Assembly: GCF_040939455.1 (NCBI RefSeq)
Contig: NC_134108.1
Location: 9,081,501 to 9,145,500, forward strand
Source: Microcebus murinus
Lineage: Eukaryota > Chordata > Mammalia > Primates > Cheirogaleidae
DNA length: 64,000 nt
Direction of reading: 5' to 3'
Below the pieces are notes generated by a model. It was not told the origin of the DNA. It made no database searches and saw only the letters and a program-made list of their open reading frames with translations. Made by a program: the position numbers and the translations under genes. Positions 45,685 through 57,438 of this stretch are shown in pieces. The number at the start of each line of letters is the position of its first letter. Within the stretch, counting starts at the first letter, position 1.

Positions 45685-48600
45685 CCCAAGTAAGAAAAGC
45701 CCTCTAGACTCTCACTGGCCGCCGTGAGGTTTGTTTCTTGGTGCCTGGAGAAACCTCCAAGGGCCGAGCCTGAGCAAGACAGATGGGCAAAGGGGAAACC
45801 CAGAGTCTGAGAAATGAAATGACAGAGACTGACTTTGCTGCAGAACAGACCTGAAGCTATTAGTTCACAGTGAGAGCTTCGCTTTCTCAGGCTCAGGGAT
45901 TTTTTTTCTTTTTAATGTGCTTCTGAACCACTCTTTTATGAGAATGTGGTTTCATACGATTAAGGAAACTTTGAATATTAGAAAAAGAATTTTTCATCAC
46001 TTATGCCCTGTCTGCTTTAAAGAGGGTTTTGAGGTGGTTTAAAATACGAAGGCACATATAAAGTAGGACAGTGAAAACAGAGATAAGAAGGCGTGCACAG
46101 GGGCCCAGGGTGAGAGGGATAAATTTAGTGCTCATTCCAGAAGTTACTAATTCAGGACCTAAAGGTGGTTTGACAGATTGTGCAGTTCACATTGCTGATT
46201 AAAGAAAAACCTGCTAGAGAGATGAATATTTTCAGGTACTAAATTTTATGAGGATTTTTTAAAAATGTAAATCTTTATATGAAAGGCCCTGAACAATGTC
46301 CCTGTAGTAATTTTGTAAAAGATATAAAAACTTGAAAAAAACAGACTAAGAATCCTTGAGTAAGCATCACATGCGGGATGACCTGAGTCTTGTGCTTTCC
46401 CTGAGCTTCGAGTCATTCGCCCCTGCCTGTCCCATAAGGTGACAAAAGGCAAAGAGAAACTCTTTGATAAAATCGCCATAGACTAGAACAAAATGGCTGC
46501 TGGGGGCAAAGGTCATTGCCGGAGTTCAGAGGACATGGGGAGAAACGAGAATGTGCAACAAAGGTAATTGTAGAGGGGCAACATCTGGCTACTACTGGGA
46601 CACAGGCTTAAGATTGCTTGTGACCACAGACTCAGACACAGACCTTGTGTCCAGAGTACTTACACCAATGTTACAAAAGGAATTGTGGTTAGAGAGCTGA
46701 TTATCAGACGAAGATAACAGAAGAAGTGATTTGTACCTTCACTATGCCAGCACCCCACCACCATCACCAAAAAAAAAAAGGTAATTATTGGAGAAACAGA
46801 TTTGACCTTTGGATAACAGAGAGTAGAAGGAAAAAATTACCTTTGCAACTTAGGATTTAGGAAGAAAACATCAAAGCACTTTGCATCTTGAGCTGAGAGC
46901 ACCTGGGTCAGATTGGATGGGTTTAAGGGACTTTCACCAGCGCCCAGTTCCCCTGGCAGGAGACTCTTTGGAACTGGGTGCTCAGCAGGAACTGGCTTCA
47001 CGGGAATGCTGCGGACCTCAGCCCCCGGAGCCAAAGGAGTGACGAGGGGGGCTGGTCTAGCCTGAGAACTGGAAAGGCTCCTCTCCTGCTCAATCCCAAC
47101 GGCTCTCCTCTTGTTACCTCTAGAAAATGGACATTAATGAACAGACCCCAGCTACAGCCCTCTGGTTGACCATGAACCAGATGCCACCGCCATTGCTGAC
47201 CAGTCGATAAAATGCAGCCCAGCGAGTGGGGATGGCCACCAGAGTGCGGAGCAGGGATCCACCCAGACACTGGACATTCAACCTGCTTTGTGTTTATTTC
47301 CCCTCTTTCCAAAAAGAAGCAATAATGGAAGTACAGCGTCAATCACTTACTGGTAAAACGAGACGAATTTCTAAAATGGGCTGCTGTATGCAACTACTTT
47401 CACATTGCGAGTCGTGCCTTCTAAATGCTGAAAAGCTATAAATCACAAGCCTAATGGATTCTGTCCTGTCTATTCAATATCTTCCAGGGCATTGAATCTA
47501 GAATGTAATGCATTAAAGGGAAAAAAAAAACACAAAAAAACCACACGAGCACGGACATTTTCAGAGTGAACTTCCCCATGCTAAAAGCTTTCCCCCTCCC
47601 TGAGACAAGGCCTTGCCCTCTTCTCTCTTGCTGTTCTCCCCATCACAGGTGAAGAGCTGGCCTTGTCGTGCAGCAGAAAGAACATGGGCTGCCCTGATGA
47701 CACGGGACTTCAGGCAAGGAACATCAGGCATGGAGCCGCAGTGTTGTCACCCATGCAGGGGACCCGTGATTATGAGTGAGGGAAGGTCCCTCAGGACTTT
47801 AGACGGCCCTGGTCTTACAGAAGATGCTTCATCCACGGCGGCCACCGTGGCGGTCATTTTACACTGTGATTCCTGCCCTCTTACCCACGGCTTCCTGGCG
47901 TCGGGATTGGAGGACAGAGTCTGCCACAGCTTCCTCATTCTTACTTTGTCTTCCCTCCTTTCTCCTGTGACCAGGACAAAAACCAGGAAGGACTGTCTCT
48001 GCCTCGATAAATAGCAAAGCACACGATGACCTATGTCATTACAGGAGATGCTCCTGTTGGGCAGAGGGGTCCACCCCGCTCTGGTTTCAGCGAAGCTTCT
48101 GAGCAGGGAGAGGCCCCCAGCATCCTGGGATCTTTATTTTTGGGAAGAGCTGGCTGCTGCCCTGGCCGGGTGGGGCTGTTTTCCGGGCTGGACGAAGAGC
48201 TGCGCCTCGCTGCTCGGAGCCTGGCCTCTCCCCGCCGAGCCCGGGCTCCAGGGCCTGCCAGTGTGGTCACGAGGGTGGCTCCAGCTCACTGTCGGGGAAA
48301 CTCAGCCCTGGAAAACAAAGCTGTGTTGCAAGATTTCTTCATTCCTTGGTTTGGACACCACTAAGTTACTCATAAATTTAATGCAATTGGAGCTTTCCTC
48401 CCAGATGAATCACATGGCAAGCACACAAAAGAACTGGCCCAACACAGCTAGACTCCTAGTTTTTAGACTTTATCTTGAGTTTTCTTTTCTGTTTACATGT
48501 CTTTTATCCCAAATCGGTATAAAAGAGAAAAATAAAAACAGATACAGATAAAACTGACATTGTTTTTATGCTGGGTGTACTCTAGGGCTTAGAAAGAAGC

Positions 48601-50033
48601 TTAGTTTGGAAAACCACTCTGGACTCGGTCTTCGGTCACGAGGAGGGCTGGAGGAGGGAGGACATTTATCCGTTGCCTCGGTCCCTTCAGCTGGGGCACG
48701 GGCGTGTCCCCGTGGAGCCCCCGTCCGGCTGGCGGAGGAGCACCTGCTTGCTCTGCCTTGGAGTAGGCGTGCTGGGCCGCCCAGGCCTCGATGGTGGGCT
48801 GGACTAGGGTGTCAGGTGTGTGGCATTTGTGCCGCTCCTCTCCTTTGCTCACGGCACAGTCGTGAGTGGCACGCAGTCCTCTTTCTCGGGGTGCAGCCCG
48901 AGATGCGGCTCAGCCTGGGCTTCTGGATCGTCACTGGCATCCACAGTGTAGACGCCGCGGAGGGTCAGACTGTCACTCGGGCCTGGATCTGTGAGATGTC
49001 ACCAGCTGCCGTGGGGCAGAGAATGAAAGACCTGTTCTCTCCTACAACACAGACCGTCGCTGCTCCTCACACGGTGCTTGGCGCAGAACACTGTTCTGGA
49101 GAGGGGAGTTGCCGAGACTGTTTTCTGAAGTGGCGCACCCACGACTGGGCCGCCGTGACTCCAAGATGATGCAGCTCAAGGAGGCGCTGCGTTTCTGAGC
49201 AAAGCAAGACTCACTGAGGCGGGAAGCAGGCATCTGCCGTCATCCGGGAGGATGGCTGTTCAGAGGCCCCTCTGGGGGACGCCTGTGTCTTCCCCTTGCC
49301 AGACTGGGGATGCTCTGGCAGGGCTGCTGGCAGGCGGAGCCTCTCTTCCAGGGCTGAGCGTCTGTAAGCGACGCAGGTGACAGGAGCAGGCAGTGGCCAG
49401 GCTAGAGCATGAGAGACGGGGAGGGGGTGGCTCCCCTGGACTCCTGGCAGAGCAGGTGTTCTGTGAGCCGCAGCGGCTACGGTGATGACAACGGCCTTAG
49501 TCTGAGAGCCGGCCAGGCCCCTCCCCACCCTGACCGCACATTCCCTCCCCAGGGGCAAACAGCCGGACTGACGTCCTGCTTTGTACCAGGGGTCGGTTCA
49601 GGCCACACGAGCTCCTGCTCAGTGCTGCAGGGATTTAAGGAGATGTCTGTGATGGCGTCACGGACACCATCAGCTGCCTGCTCAACATCCGCGCCCCTTC
49701 CCCTTCGAGACGGAGCCTGGTCTCAGGAGGGTGCCAGGAGGCCCAGCCAGTCGTGCTGGCCCCATGCCGCCCGTCATAGTGGGGCCCGTCAATCCAGGCC
49801 AAGACAATGACGGGGCACAGTCCAGTTAGCTGGTCCTCTCCCCGGGGACCGTCCTGGGGAGAGATGCTGAGCAGGGTCCCCACCACGCCCATCCTCGCCT
49901 CGCTTCCCTTCCCCATGATGAGCAGGGGACGGCCACCGGGCAACCTGTGTCTGGTGGCCGCATTGCGGTCAGCGCCTGCCCTAGCTGACAACCCGGCCTT
50001 AAGGTCTCAGAGGTTCCCTTGGGGCTTTTAAAT
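45685..50033. other. No recognised feature (4.3 kb)
   Basis: AT-rich to about 47600 with small A-rich runs (46770-46780, 47521-47545), then GC-rich from 48040. Frames of 172 codons (48033-48551) and 187 codons (48606-49169) overlap open frames on the other strand and carry no domain I recognise. Parts of 45700-46500 may be retroviral internal sequence but I could not confirm this. Confidence 0.4.
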
Positions 50034-50071
50034 CTGGGCTCCATGCGGTTAAGGCACCGCGTGGAGCCCAG
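50034..50071. repeat. 16-pair hairpin with one G-T wobble and a 6-base loop
   Basis: CTGGGCTCCATGCGGT (50034-50049), loop taaggc (50050-50055), ACCGCGTGGAGCCCAG (50056-50071). Fifteen Watson-Crick pairs plus one T-G pair in RNA terms. GC-rich and very stable. It is not part of any repeat that I recognise. Confidence 0.93.
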
Positions 50072-50489
50072 CAGAGGCCAGGCAGGGAAGCCTGGAGAAA
50101 CGCTCCTCCCCGGGCGCCATCCCGCCCGGCTGCCCTGTCACTGCTGCTTCTCCCGGGAAGGAACCAACAAAGGGGGATCAGGACGCCGGGAGCCCCCCTT
50201 ACGGAGGGAGACAGAGCGACGGCAGGAGGAAAACGCGTCGTCATGCCGACGTGCCTGCCTTGCCGGCCTGTTCTGTGTCTGGGACCAGGAATTTGAAGAT
50301 GATTCTGTGCTGGGGAGAACCCCGCCATCACGCGCCGGGAGGCCCACGGCCCCGGGAGTGCTCAGCTCTCATCCTCCTCTGCAGCCTGAAGTTCTAGAGC
50401 ATTCCAGGGCCTGGGCTCTGGTTCTCTTCACACCCAGGAGCACATCTCTGGAAGAGCTGTAGTAAGTAAGATCACTATGACAACAAAGA
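50072..50489. other. No recognised feature
   Basis: GC-rich sequence. A 147-codon plus-strand frame (50019-50462) spans the hairpin and has no recognisable domain. Confidence 0.4.
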
Positions 50490-50670
50490 TTATAATTGCT
50501 ACTCCTTCTCCAGAGCCATATGCTCTAGCCACGTGCTCTGCATGGACCATCTCTACGCCTTCTGTGACACTGTAGAGAATATGTCTTGGGCCCAATTTAC
50601 AGACAAGGAAAACTGAGGCCTATAGACACACAGGCACTCAGGCAGGTGCACACAGCAAGGAGTAGAGCTC
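50490..50670 (-). mobile_element. MIR SINE, antisense
   Basis: 'caatttacagacaaggaaaa' followed by 'ctgaggcctatagacacaca' is the antisense MIR core. Diverged. Confidence 0.65.
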
Positions 50671-51529
50671 AATTATTAGTTTGATATCTGGTATGTCCCC
50701 TGTCCGAGGACAGCATATTAAATGGGGTTTTGGAGCAGGGAGCTGGAGCAGGAGCTTGCTCTGTCCACTGCACACAGCGGCTGGTATTGCGGGACTCAGA
50801 GTGCTGGTGCACTCTCCAGCAGGATAAGTTACAAAAAATAAAGTAGAGCTTGGATTCCACGAGAGGTTGGTCGGTCCGTCAGTGGCCCTCCTTCCACCGG
50901 GCAACACGTCCTCCCATGTGCCCGTGCCACCCTTGCCTGCCCACCAAGCTCCGGGTGCTGCTCCTCCCTGGGGTCTGGCCGGGGAGGCCGGAAGGTGGAG
51001 AAGCTGGAGCTGATCCACCAGCTGCTGCCCAGCGGCTCTCAGGGCAGGGGTGGGAGTGGTGTTGCAAACCACACACGGGGCCCCGTCCCCACGGTACCCA
51101 CAGGCCTCAGGGCCCTGTTATAGTGGGTGCAACAGACGCCCAGACATGCAAATGGACAGTTTCGAGCCAAGTCAGGGCAGCCACAGGACCTCTGGTCAGA
51201 GCTTCTGCCCCTGTCCTGGGGACAGTGCTGCTCTCAGACCAGACTGGCCAGATCAGACCTGCCTCCCAGGGGACACTGCCTGCCCCTAACACCCTGCAGG
51301 TCCCAGGGAAAGTGTGTCTCTAACTTAACTGCATGTCGACAACAAAGACCCACAGCATGGGCAGGCGTTCCATTTGTAGCACTGCCTTGGGGAGCCTAAG
51401 GGTGCTGCTGGGGTTATCTAAGCACTTGGCCAAGGGAGAGGGAGTCTGAGCTCGGACCTGGAATTTGCAGCAGGGGCCAGCCCTACAGCCGACAACCAGC
51501 ACGTGCAAGGTTTTTGAGTCCTTTTGAGG
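50671..51529. other. No recognised feature
   Basis: GC-rich with overlapping frames on both strands (144 codons minus, 157 codons plus). No repeat or exon could be supported. Confidence 0.4.
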
Positions 51530-51695
51530 GTCAGGTGCGCTATACAAGCTGTCTCAGCTACGCCTCTGCACAAGAGCCCCGTGAGGTCCATCCGGAAGGT
51601 GGGAAAGCAGGCCTCAGAAGGACCGAGTGACTTACCCAAGGTCACACAGCCTGTGGGCAACCCAACTGGCCCTGGAACTCAGAGCTGCCTGAACC
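51530..51695 (-). mobile_element. MIR SINE, antisense
   Basis: 'aagagccccgtgaggtccat', 'gacttacccaaggtcacaca' and 'gcctgtgggcaacccaactg' follow the antisense MIR order. Confidence 0.75.
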
Positions 51696-51985
51696 CTTCC
51701 CACGCTCTTACCAGGTGTCCACACTCCTCAGGGCCCCAAGGACTTTCCTGCTTGCACATTTATGTTTTTCCGGAAGCCAGAAGAACAAAGAAGGCTACCC
51801 CAGAAAAAAATTGAATAACAATTAGAAAATCACTTTTTTTCCTTCTTGATAGGGCTGGGGACTGAACGCTTAGAGCTCTGAGGTGGGTGTGACTCCACCT
51901 GGAAGGAGACACAGAGCCGGGCATCTCGGCAGCTCCCCTGGGCCGTGGCTCTCAAGGGGACCCACAACAAGGGCAGTGACTCTTG

Positions 51986-52365
51986 TAATGGACTGAACTG
52001 TGTCCCCTCAAATTCGTATTTTGGAGCCCTCACCCCCAATGTGACTGTATTTGGAGACAGGGACTTTAGGGATGGAGTTAGGTTAAATGAGGTCCCAAGG
52101 GTGGGGCCTTAATCCAGCAGGACTGCAGTGGTGTCCTTACAAGAAGAGGCCCTGGAGCTGCCCCGCTGTCTGTGACGGAGGACAGGCCTCGTGACGGGAG
52201 AGCAGGAGGTGGCTGTCTGCAACCAGGAGCCAGGAGGGACCTCGAAGAAACCAGTCCTGGTCGCACCTTGACCTTAGACTTCAGCCTCCGGCCCATGAGA
52301 AAGTAAACGCCCGTTTCAGCCACCCGACCCGTGGGGTTTGATCACGGCAGCCTGAGCAGACGGGC
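51986..52365 (+). mobile_element. MLT1/MST-type solo LTR, sense
   Basis: Starts 'tgtaatggactgaactgtgt' and passes 'cacccccaatgtgactgtat', 'tggtgtccttacaagaagag' and 'gaccttagacttcagcctcc', ending 'ggcagcctgagcagac'. This is a complete MaLR LTR by motif order. Confidence 0.88.
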
Positions 52366-54182
52366 GCAGTTCTCTGCAGAGCTCCCCTTGGCCCGCCCCG
52401 CACAGTGCGGGGTCAGCACAGGCTGTCGGGTCAAGGGGACCCCAAGGACTCACCCTGCCTTCCCACCTGGCAGGGACCTTGGCTTTGCTGTCCTTCTAGG
52501 AGCTGCTTCATGAGACTGGTGTGGGAATTAACTGCAGCAATGCATGGGAAATGCTTGTCACGGTGTGTGGGGCACGAGAGGATATTGCGATTATCCTATT
52601 TCTGGAGTAGCCAGCAGGGGGTATTTTTTATGGGTCAGGGACTCTTGGGTTCAACTGCTCTGGGTTTCCAGCTGTGGTGCCGTGGCTCCGAAGCGCACGT
52701 CCTGAGTGTTGCCGGGGTGGGTCCAGGGGAGGTCACAGCCTATTTTCAGTATGCTCCAAAGTCTGTGGGATGCCACCCACCAGCCTGCCACGACACCACA
52801 CAAGCTAACCAACATGTCACGTTCCTTTGCTCTCGGCTAGAATTAAGCAAAGTCCCATGGAAGCACTGCTCATCTCTGCATGGGCAGAAGCTGAGATAGC
52901 TGGGTACATATGTCCTTGATTTATAAGAAAATGGGAACATAAAATACTTAGTATCTCATCACCGACCCCACAGCACCCCTGGGAAGAAAATAATGAAGAG
53001 GAATCCTGGAGTGTGAAGCTGCCAAGTACCCTGGCTGGAATGCTGAAGTGGTTTTGAGTATTTTTCCTGCAGAAATTTTATAGCAATAATGCACTGTGTT
53101 CGAGGCTTCCTTGCATTTTAATAATTATGTATGCTTTATATATACAATATTCTTCTACTACAGTGCTCTGATTTGCTAAAACAAAGGCAGGTACAGAAGC
53201 CGAGAGAGTCTCCCACCTGCCCCTGCGTATCTGTGTGTGGACCCAACACCTAGTCATACCCCATCAGCAGTCACTCCTCATGCTGCCGGGCGGTTGCGCT
53301 GTGCTCTGCACAGAGTTTGGATCGCCTTGGGTGGCACGATGCTGCGATGCTTCGTGTGTGGGCACGGCGGAGGCCTCCAGTGAGGCCTCGTGATTAACCG
53401 GGTCTGGCACCTTCAAAGGCCTCAGGAAACGTTCTGTCCGAGGTTCCTGCATCTTGTCATGTCGCAGACATGAAAGGCGCAGCTCCTAACATAGCTGTAG
53501 CCCAGAGCAGACAGACCCGGACTGAGGCCCCAGGGCCGCAGAACTCGGGGTTTGTGCGGGCCCGTGTCAGCCGTGCCCTTCTGAGGTTTGACTCTGGAGC
53601 CTTGCTCCCCTGCAGAGGCTGCTTCCCCCGGGCTAGCCGATCCCTAGACAGCAACCGACTACCCAGAGCGCACCTTTCATATGCAAGCGAACCCAGGCCC
53701 CCAGCCACCTCCTTCACCTCTCTCTGGGCCACTGTCCATCCGCCCTAATCACCCCAGGGCCAGGTACCAGCACTAGGGACAGCCTGTGCCCCAGAGCCCA
53801 CCGCCATCACTCAAGCCAGCCCGGCCTCAGCCTGCGTACCCTGCACGTTCCTTCCTGGGAAACCACAGCAAAGGCTCCTGCTCACAGTCTCCCCCTCTGT
53901 CCCCCGCAGGGCCTGGTGTGTGGCCCTGCCCGGGTGGCTGCCTCCTGCTTCCAGGACTGCGAGGACTTCCTCCTTCAACACGGGCATGCTGATGTCTGCA
54001 TGTCTTACCAGCCCAGGTGAAAACAAACCCCGGGGACCCTAAAACAAACCCCCAGGAGTTCCGAAGTTCAGCTCAGACACACAGTCCTGGGCCGGGCTGC
54101 GCAGGGTGACACTCAGCCTCGTCTGCAGCTGCAAGGTGGGAGTGACAGGGCTGCAAGAAGCAGCCGCGTCACTGCAGTGATG
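52366..54182. other. No recognised feature
   Basis: Mixed, partly GC-rich. A 164-codon plus-strand frame (52405-52899) is not recognisable. AT-rich patch at 53080-53160. No named repeat. Confidence 0.4.
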
Positions 54183-54520
54183 AGCCCCACTCATCAGTCC
54201 CCCAGCCCCACTCATCAGTCCCCCACCCTACTCATCAGACTCCCACCCCACTCATCAGTCCCCCGCCCCACTCACCAGTCCCCCACCCCACTCATCAGTC
54301 CCCCAGCCCCACTCATCAGTCCCCCAGCCCCACTCATCAGTCCCCCATCCCGCTCAACAGCCCCCACCCCACTCAACAACCCTCCACCCCAATCAACAGC
54401 CCCCTCCCGACTTATTAGCCCCCCTCCCCACTCATCAGCCCCCACCCCACTCATCAGCCCCCTACCCCACTCCTCAGCCCCCCCCACTCATCAGCCCCCC
54501 ACCCCACTCATCAATGTCCC
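54183..54520. repeat. Minisatellite, about 20-bp unit (CCCCACTCATCAGTCCCCCA-like)
   Basis: I count 17 copies of a core ctcatcag variant at about 19-22-base spacing, with C-rich linkers. Central copies diverge (ctcaacag, cttattag). The complementary strand is G-rich with runs of 4-5 G per unit, so G-quadruplex formation is plausible. The plus-strand 134-codon frame here is a repeat artefact. Confidence 0.95.
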
Positions 54521-54579
54521 CCCGCCTGTCAGTGTCCTGCAGCACATGGTACCTTCATTCCAGTCCCTGAGCCGACATT

Positions 54580-55300
54580 GACACATCATGGTCACTCAGA
54601 GTCCACAGTTTGTTTACATCAGGGTTCGCTCTTAGTGTTGCACAAATGCATAATGACAGGTGTCCAGCATTGCAGTGTCATACAGAGCAATGTCACTGCC
54701 CTAAACGTCCCCTGTGCTCCTGCTCCCTCGGTCCCTTCATCCCTCCCTCCCCCCAAACCCCGGCAACCACTAATCTTTTTACTGTCTCTGTAATTTTGAT
54801 TTTTCCAGAATTATACAGCTGAACCCTACAGTGTGCAGCCTTTTCAGATTGGCTTCTTTCAGTTAGTGATGTGCTTTTAAGTTTCCTCCATATCTTTTCA
54901 TGGTTTGAAAGCTCCTTTCTTTTTAGCATTGAATAATATCTCCTCGTCTGCACGTAACACAGTGTATTTATCCACTCACCTACTGAGGGATATCTTGGTT
55001 GCTCCCAAGCTTTGGCAATTATGAATAAAGCTGCTATAAACATCCGTGTTCAGGTTTTTGTGTGGACATAGGTTCCCAATTCATTTGGATAAATACCAAG
55101 GAGTGTGTGTGCTGGATCATATGGTAAGAATATGTTTAGTTTTGTAAGAAACTGTCAAACTGACTTCCAAAGTGACTATACCATTTTGCAATCCCCCAGC
55201 AATGAATGAGAGTTTCTATTGCTCCACATCCTCACCAGCATGTGGTGGTGTTTGTGTTTTGGGTTTTTGACATTCTAATAGGTGTGTAGTGTGGCCAGTG
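54580..55300 (-). mobile_element. LINE-1 (L1M-age) 3' end, antisense
   Basis: 'tggcttctttcagttagtga', 'ggcaattatgaataaagctg', 'ggataaataccaaggagtgt' and 'tctattgctccacatcctca' are in antisense L1 order. The minus-strand frame at 54693-55043 keeps the ORF2 C-terminal signature (MFIAALFIIAKAW then EWINTLCYV). Inactive. Confidence 0.85.
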
Positions 55301-55394
55301 TTTCTTCTTAATTAAATTTTGGGCATTATCTCAAGTATCGACTTTGGATGCTGCAGTTCTATCATCTTGAATAAAAGGAGAGAGTAAGAGAACC

Positions 55395-55800
55395 ACTCAT
55401 GCATTCGTCATTCACTTCATCATCAGATATTTTTTGAGTGGCTACTATGTATGTGCCCGGCACCCGGGGGTTCTCAGATAAAAGACGCTCTCTCTGCCTC
55501 AAAGAGCTCAGAGCCTCGTGCAGGAGGATGGCGGGTGGGCGACTGACACTCAGCACTAGGGAGCACGCGGGAGGAGATTGTGTCATGTTCCCAGGGAGGG
55601 AAGCCACGGAAGGGGGCGCTACCCAGCGAGGAGGGGAGGCTCAACAGGGAGGCGGGCAGGAGATGGTCGCTGAGCCTCCCGAGGTTAAGGCTGGATGGAC
55701 AACCACCCCGGGCCTGGAGACAAACAGGGCGGGCAGGGAGGGCCGGCGGTTCCAGGCAGAGGGTGGGCAAAGGCTCGGGAGCTAAAGCTGCATCTCAGGG
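55395..55800 (-). mobile_element. L2 3' region, antisense
   Basis: 'attcgtcattcacttcatca', 'gagtggctactatgtatgtg', 'cccggcacccgggggttctc' and later 'cggcggttccaggcagaggg' are in the order of the antisense L2 3' end (tail first, then 'ttccaggcagagggaacag'). Confidence 0.65.
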
Positions 55801-56852
55801 TCACTGGTGTTTAGGGTGTGAGGATGAGGAATCTGGGGTTCCAGCAGGGAACAGAGAGGCCTGGGTTTGCTTTCCAGGGGGATCTCGGGCCAGCTGGGGG
55901 TATGGGCTCGAGGGAGCAACAGGAGGGAGGGAACTGGGTGTGTGGAAGGTGGGATCCGCAGACAGGTGGGCTCACTTGCCCTGATGTCAGCCACTCTGAT
56001 AACTGCCACAGCGTGCAGATCCCTGCCCTGAGAAAGCCTCTGGCCCAGCTGTGGATTATCCACAATCTCACTGTAGGCGAAATGTTGACCTCCTCTCTTT
56101 ACTCCTCATAGCTGGGACCAGAGCTGCTGACAAACTCCTTTTAAAAGTCTGATTCAAGGCCATTTATTTCCCCCTCCTTGACTTGCACACCAGTGGACGG
56201 ACGGATGATGTGTTAGGAAACGGAGGTCACGAAAGTGGCATCCTTCTGGGTCTTTGTTTACACCCAGGTGGCAGCAGTTGGGGAGGCTGGGGGAGGGGCA
56301 GGAGGGGACCCAAGGGCTGCCCAGCCCACTGTGCTGTCACCACCCTGAATCCACGACAGGTGGCAGATGAGTAAACAACCATGGCAACTGACCAGCCACT
56401 CAGCAGCGCGGTGAGTTGTCTGCGCAGTCCCACGTGTTGGGCGGTGGTGGCCACGGCTTGCTCCTCTTGCAGTACAGCGGAAGATGCCATTTCTTCTCAT
56501 CCCCCCGCTGGCTTCTTGTATTTTTTTTTAAGGAACACAAACTAGCTAGCAGCATTTACACATCATTAAGCCCAAGCAGTTATGACAAATGTGTTAAAAA
56601 TCCATAAACTAGAAAAAAGCAAGATCTTTCCCACAAGCACAGGCTATTGATATTTCTCAAGCTAGTCTGAAATCAGTAGGGAAATTACATCTTGCTGGGC
56701 TTCCTCAAGGAGGAGCCAAGGACAAAGGACAAAGCCAGCAACTGCAGCTTCGGCAGGACAGCTGGGGGGAAAGAGCGCTGGGGGAGGGGGTGCATTTGAC
56801 AGACTAGCGGCCAGCTTGCTGCAAAGTTGAGTTTCCTCTAAATTAAGATCTT
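55801..56852. other. No recognised feature
   Basis: GC-rich, with overlapping frames up to 134 codons. A T8 tract at 56521-56529. No repeat or exon supported. Confidence 0.4.
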
Positions 56853-57116
56853 TCATCCATTCCAAAAATATGAGCACCTACTATGGGCCAGGGAGTTCTC
56901 TAGGCACCTAGAATATATATCACCACTGTATTCAAGACAGTCCCTGTTTTCAAATGGAATTTATATTCTATTAGGAAAGACACAATATGAACAACTTCAA
57001 TATCATATATCATATAATGTTAGGAAGCGAAAACTGCTAGGAGGAGTAGAAAAAACAAGGCACTGCTGCCAGGAGATTGACAGTGATTTGAGCTGAGGGC
57101 AGGAGTGACACTGGGA
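56853..57116 (-). mobile_element. L2 3' region, antisense
   Basis: 'catccattccaaaaatatga', 'gcacctactatgggccaggg' and 'tggaatttatattctattag' match the antisense L2 3' end. The element runs up to the edge of the 18-bp minisatellite. Confidence 0.7.
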
Positions 57117-57132
57117 AGGGCTCCAGGCTGGG

Positions 57133-57438
57133 GAGCAGCTGGAGGTGGTGGAGCAGCTGGAGCTGGTGGAGCAGCTGGAGGTGGTGGAGCAGCTGGAGCT
57201 GGTGGAGCAGCTGGAGGTGGTGGAGCAGCTGGAGGTGGTGGAGCAGTTGGAGGTGGTGGAGCAGCTGGAGGTGGTGGAGCAGCTGGAGGTGGTGGAGCAG
57301 CTGGAGGTGGTGGAGCAGTTGGAGGTGGTGGAGCAGCTGGAGGTGGTGGAGCAGCTGGAGGTGGTGGAGCAGCTGGAGGTGGTGGAGCAGCTGGAGGTGG
57401 TGGAGCAGCTGGAGCTGGTGGAGCAGCTGGAGGCCATG
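57133..57438. repeat. Minisatellite of 17 units, 18 bp (gagcagctggaggtggtg)
   Basis: Exactly 16 full units plus a 17th with a changed end (57421-57438). Variants: units 2, 4 and 16 have 'gagctggtg'; units 7 and 11 have 'cagttgg'. Units 7-10 and 11-14 repeat the same variant order, a 72-base higher-order repeat. Because 18 is divisible by three, several reading frames stay open on both strands, which creates frames of up to 202 codons. No start, splice or domain context supports coding. Confidence 0.97.

Noticed and set aside
48606..49169. 187-codon plus-strand frame
   Set aside because: GC-rich region with open frames on the other strand as well (48601-48852). I translated parts of both strands and recognised no family.
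54177..54581. 134-codon His/Ser/Pro-rich frame
   Set aside because: Pure translation of the ~20-bp minisatellite.
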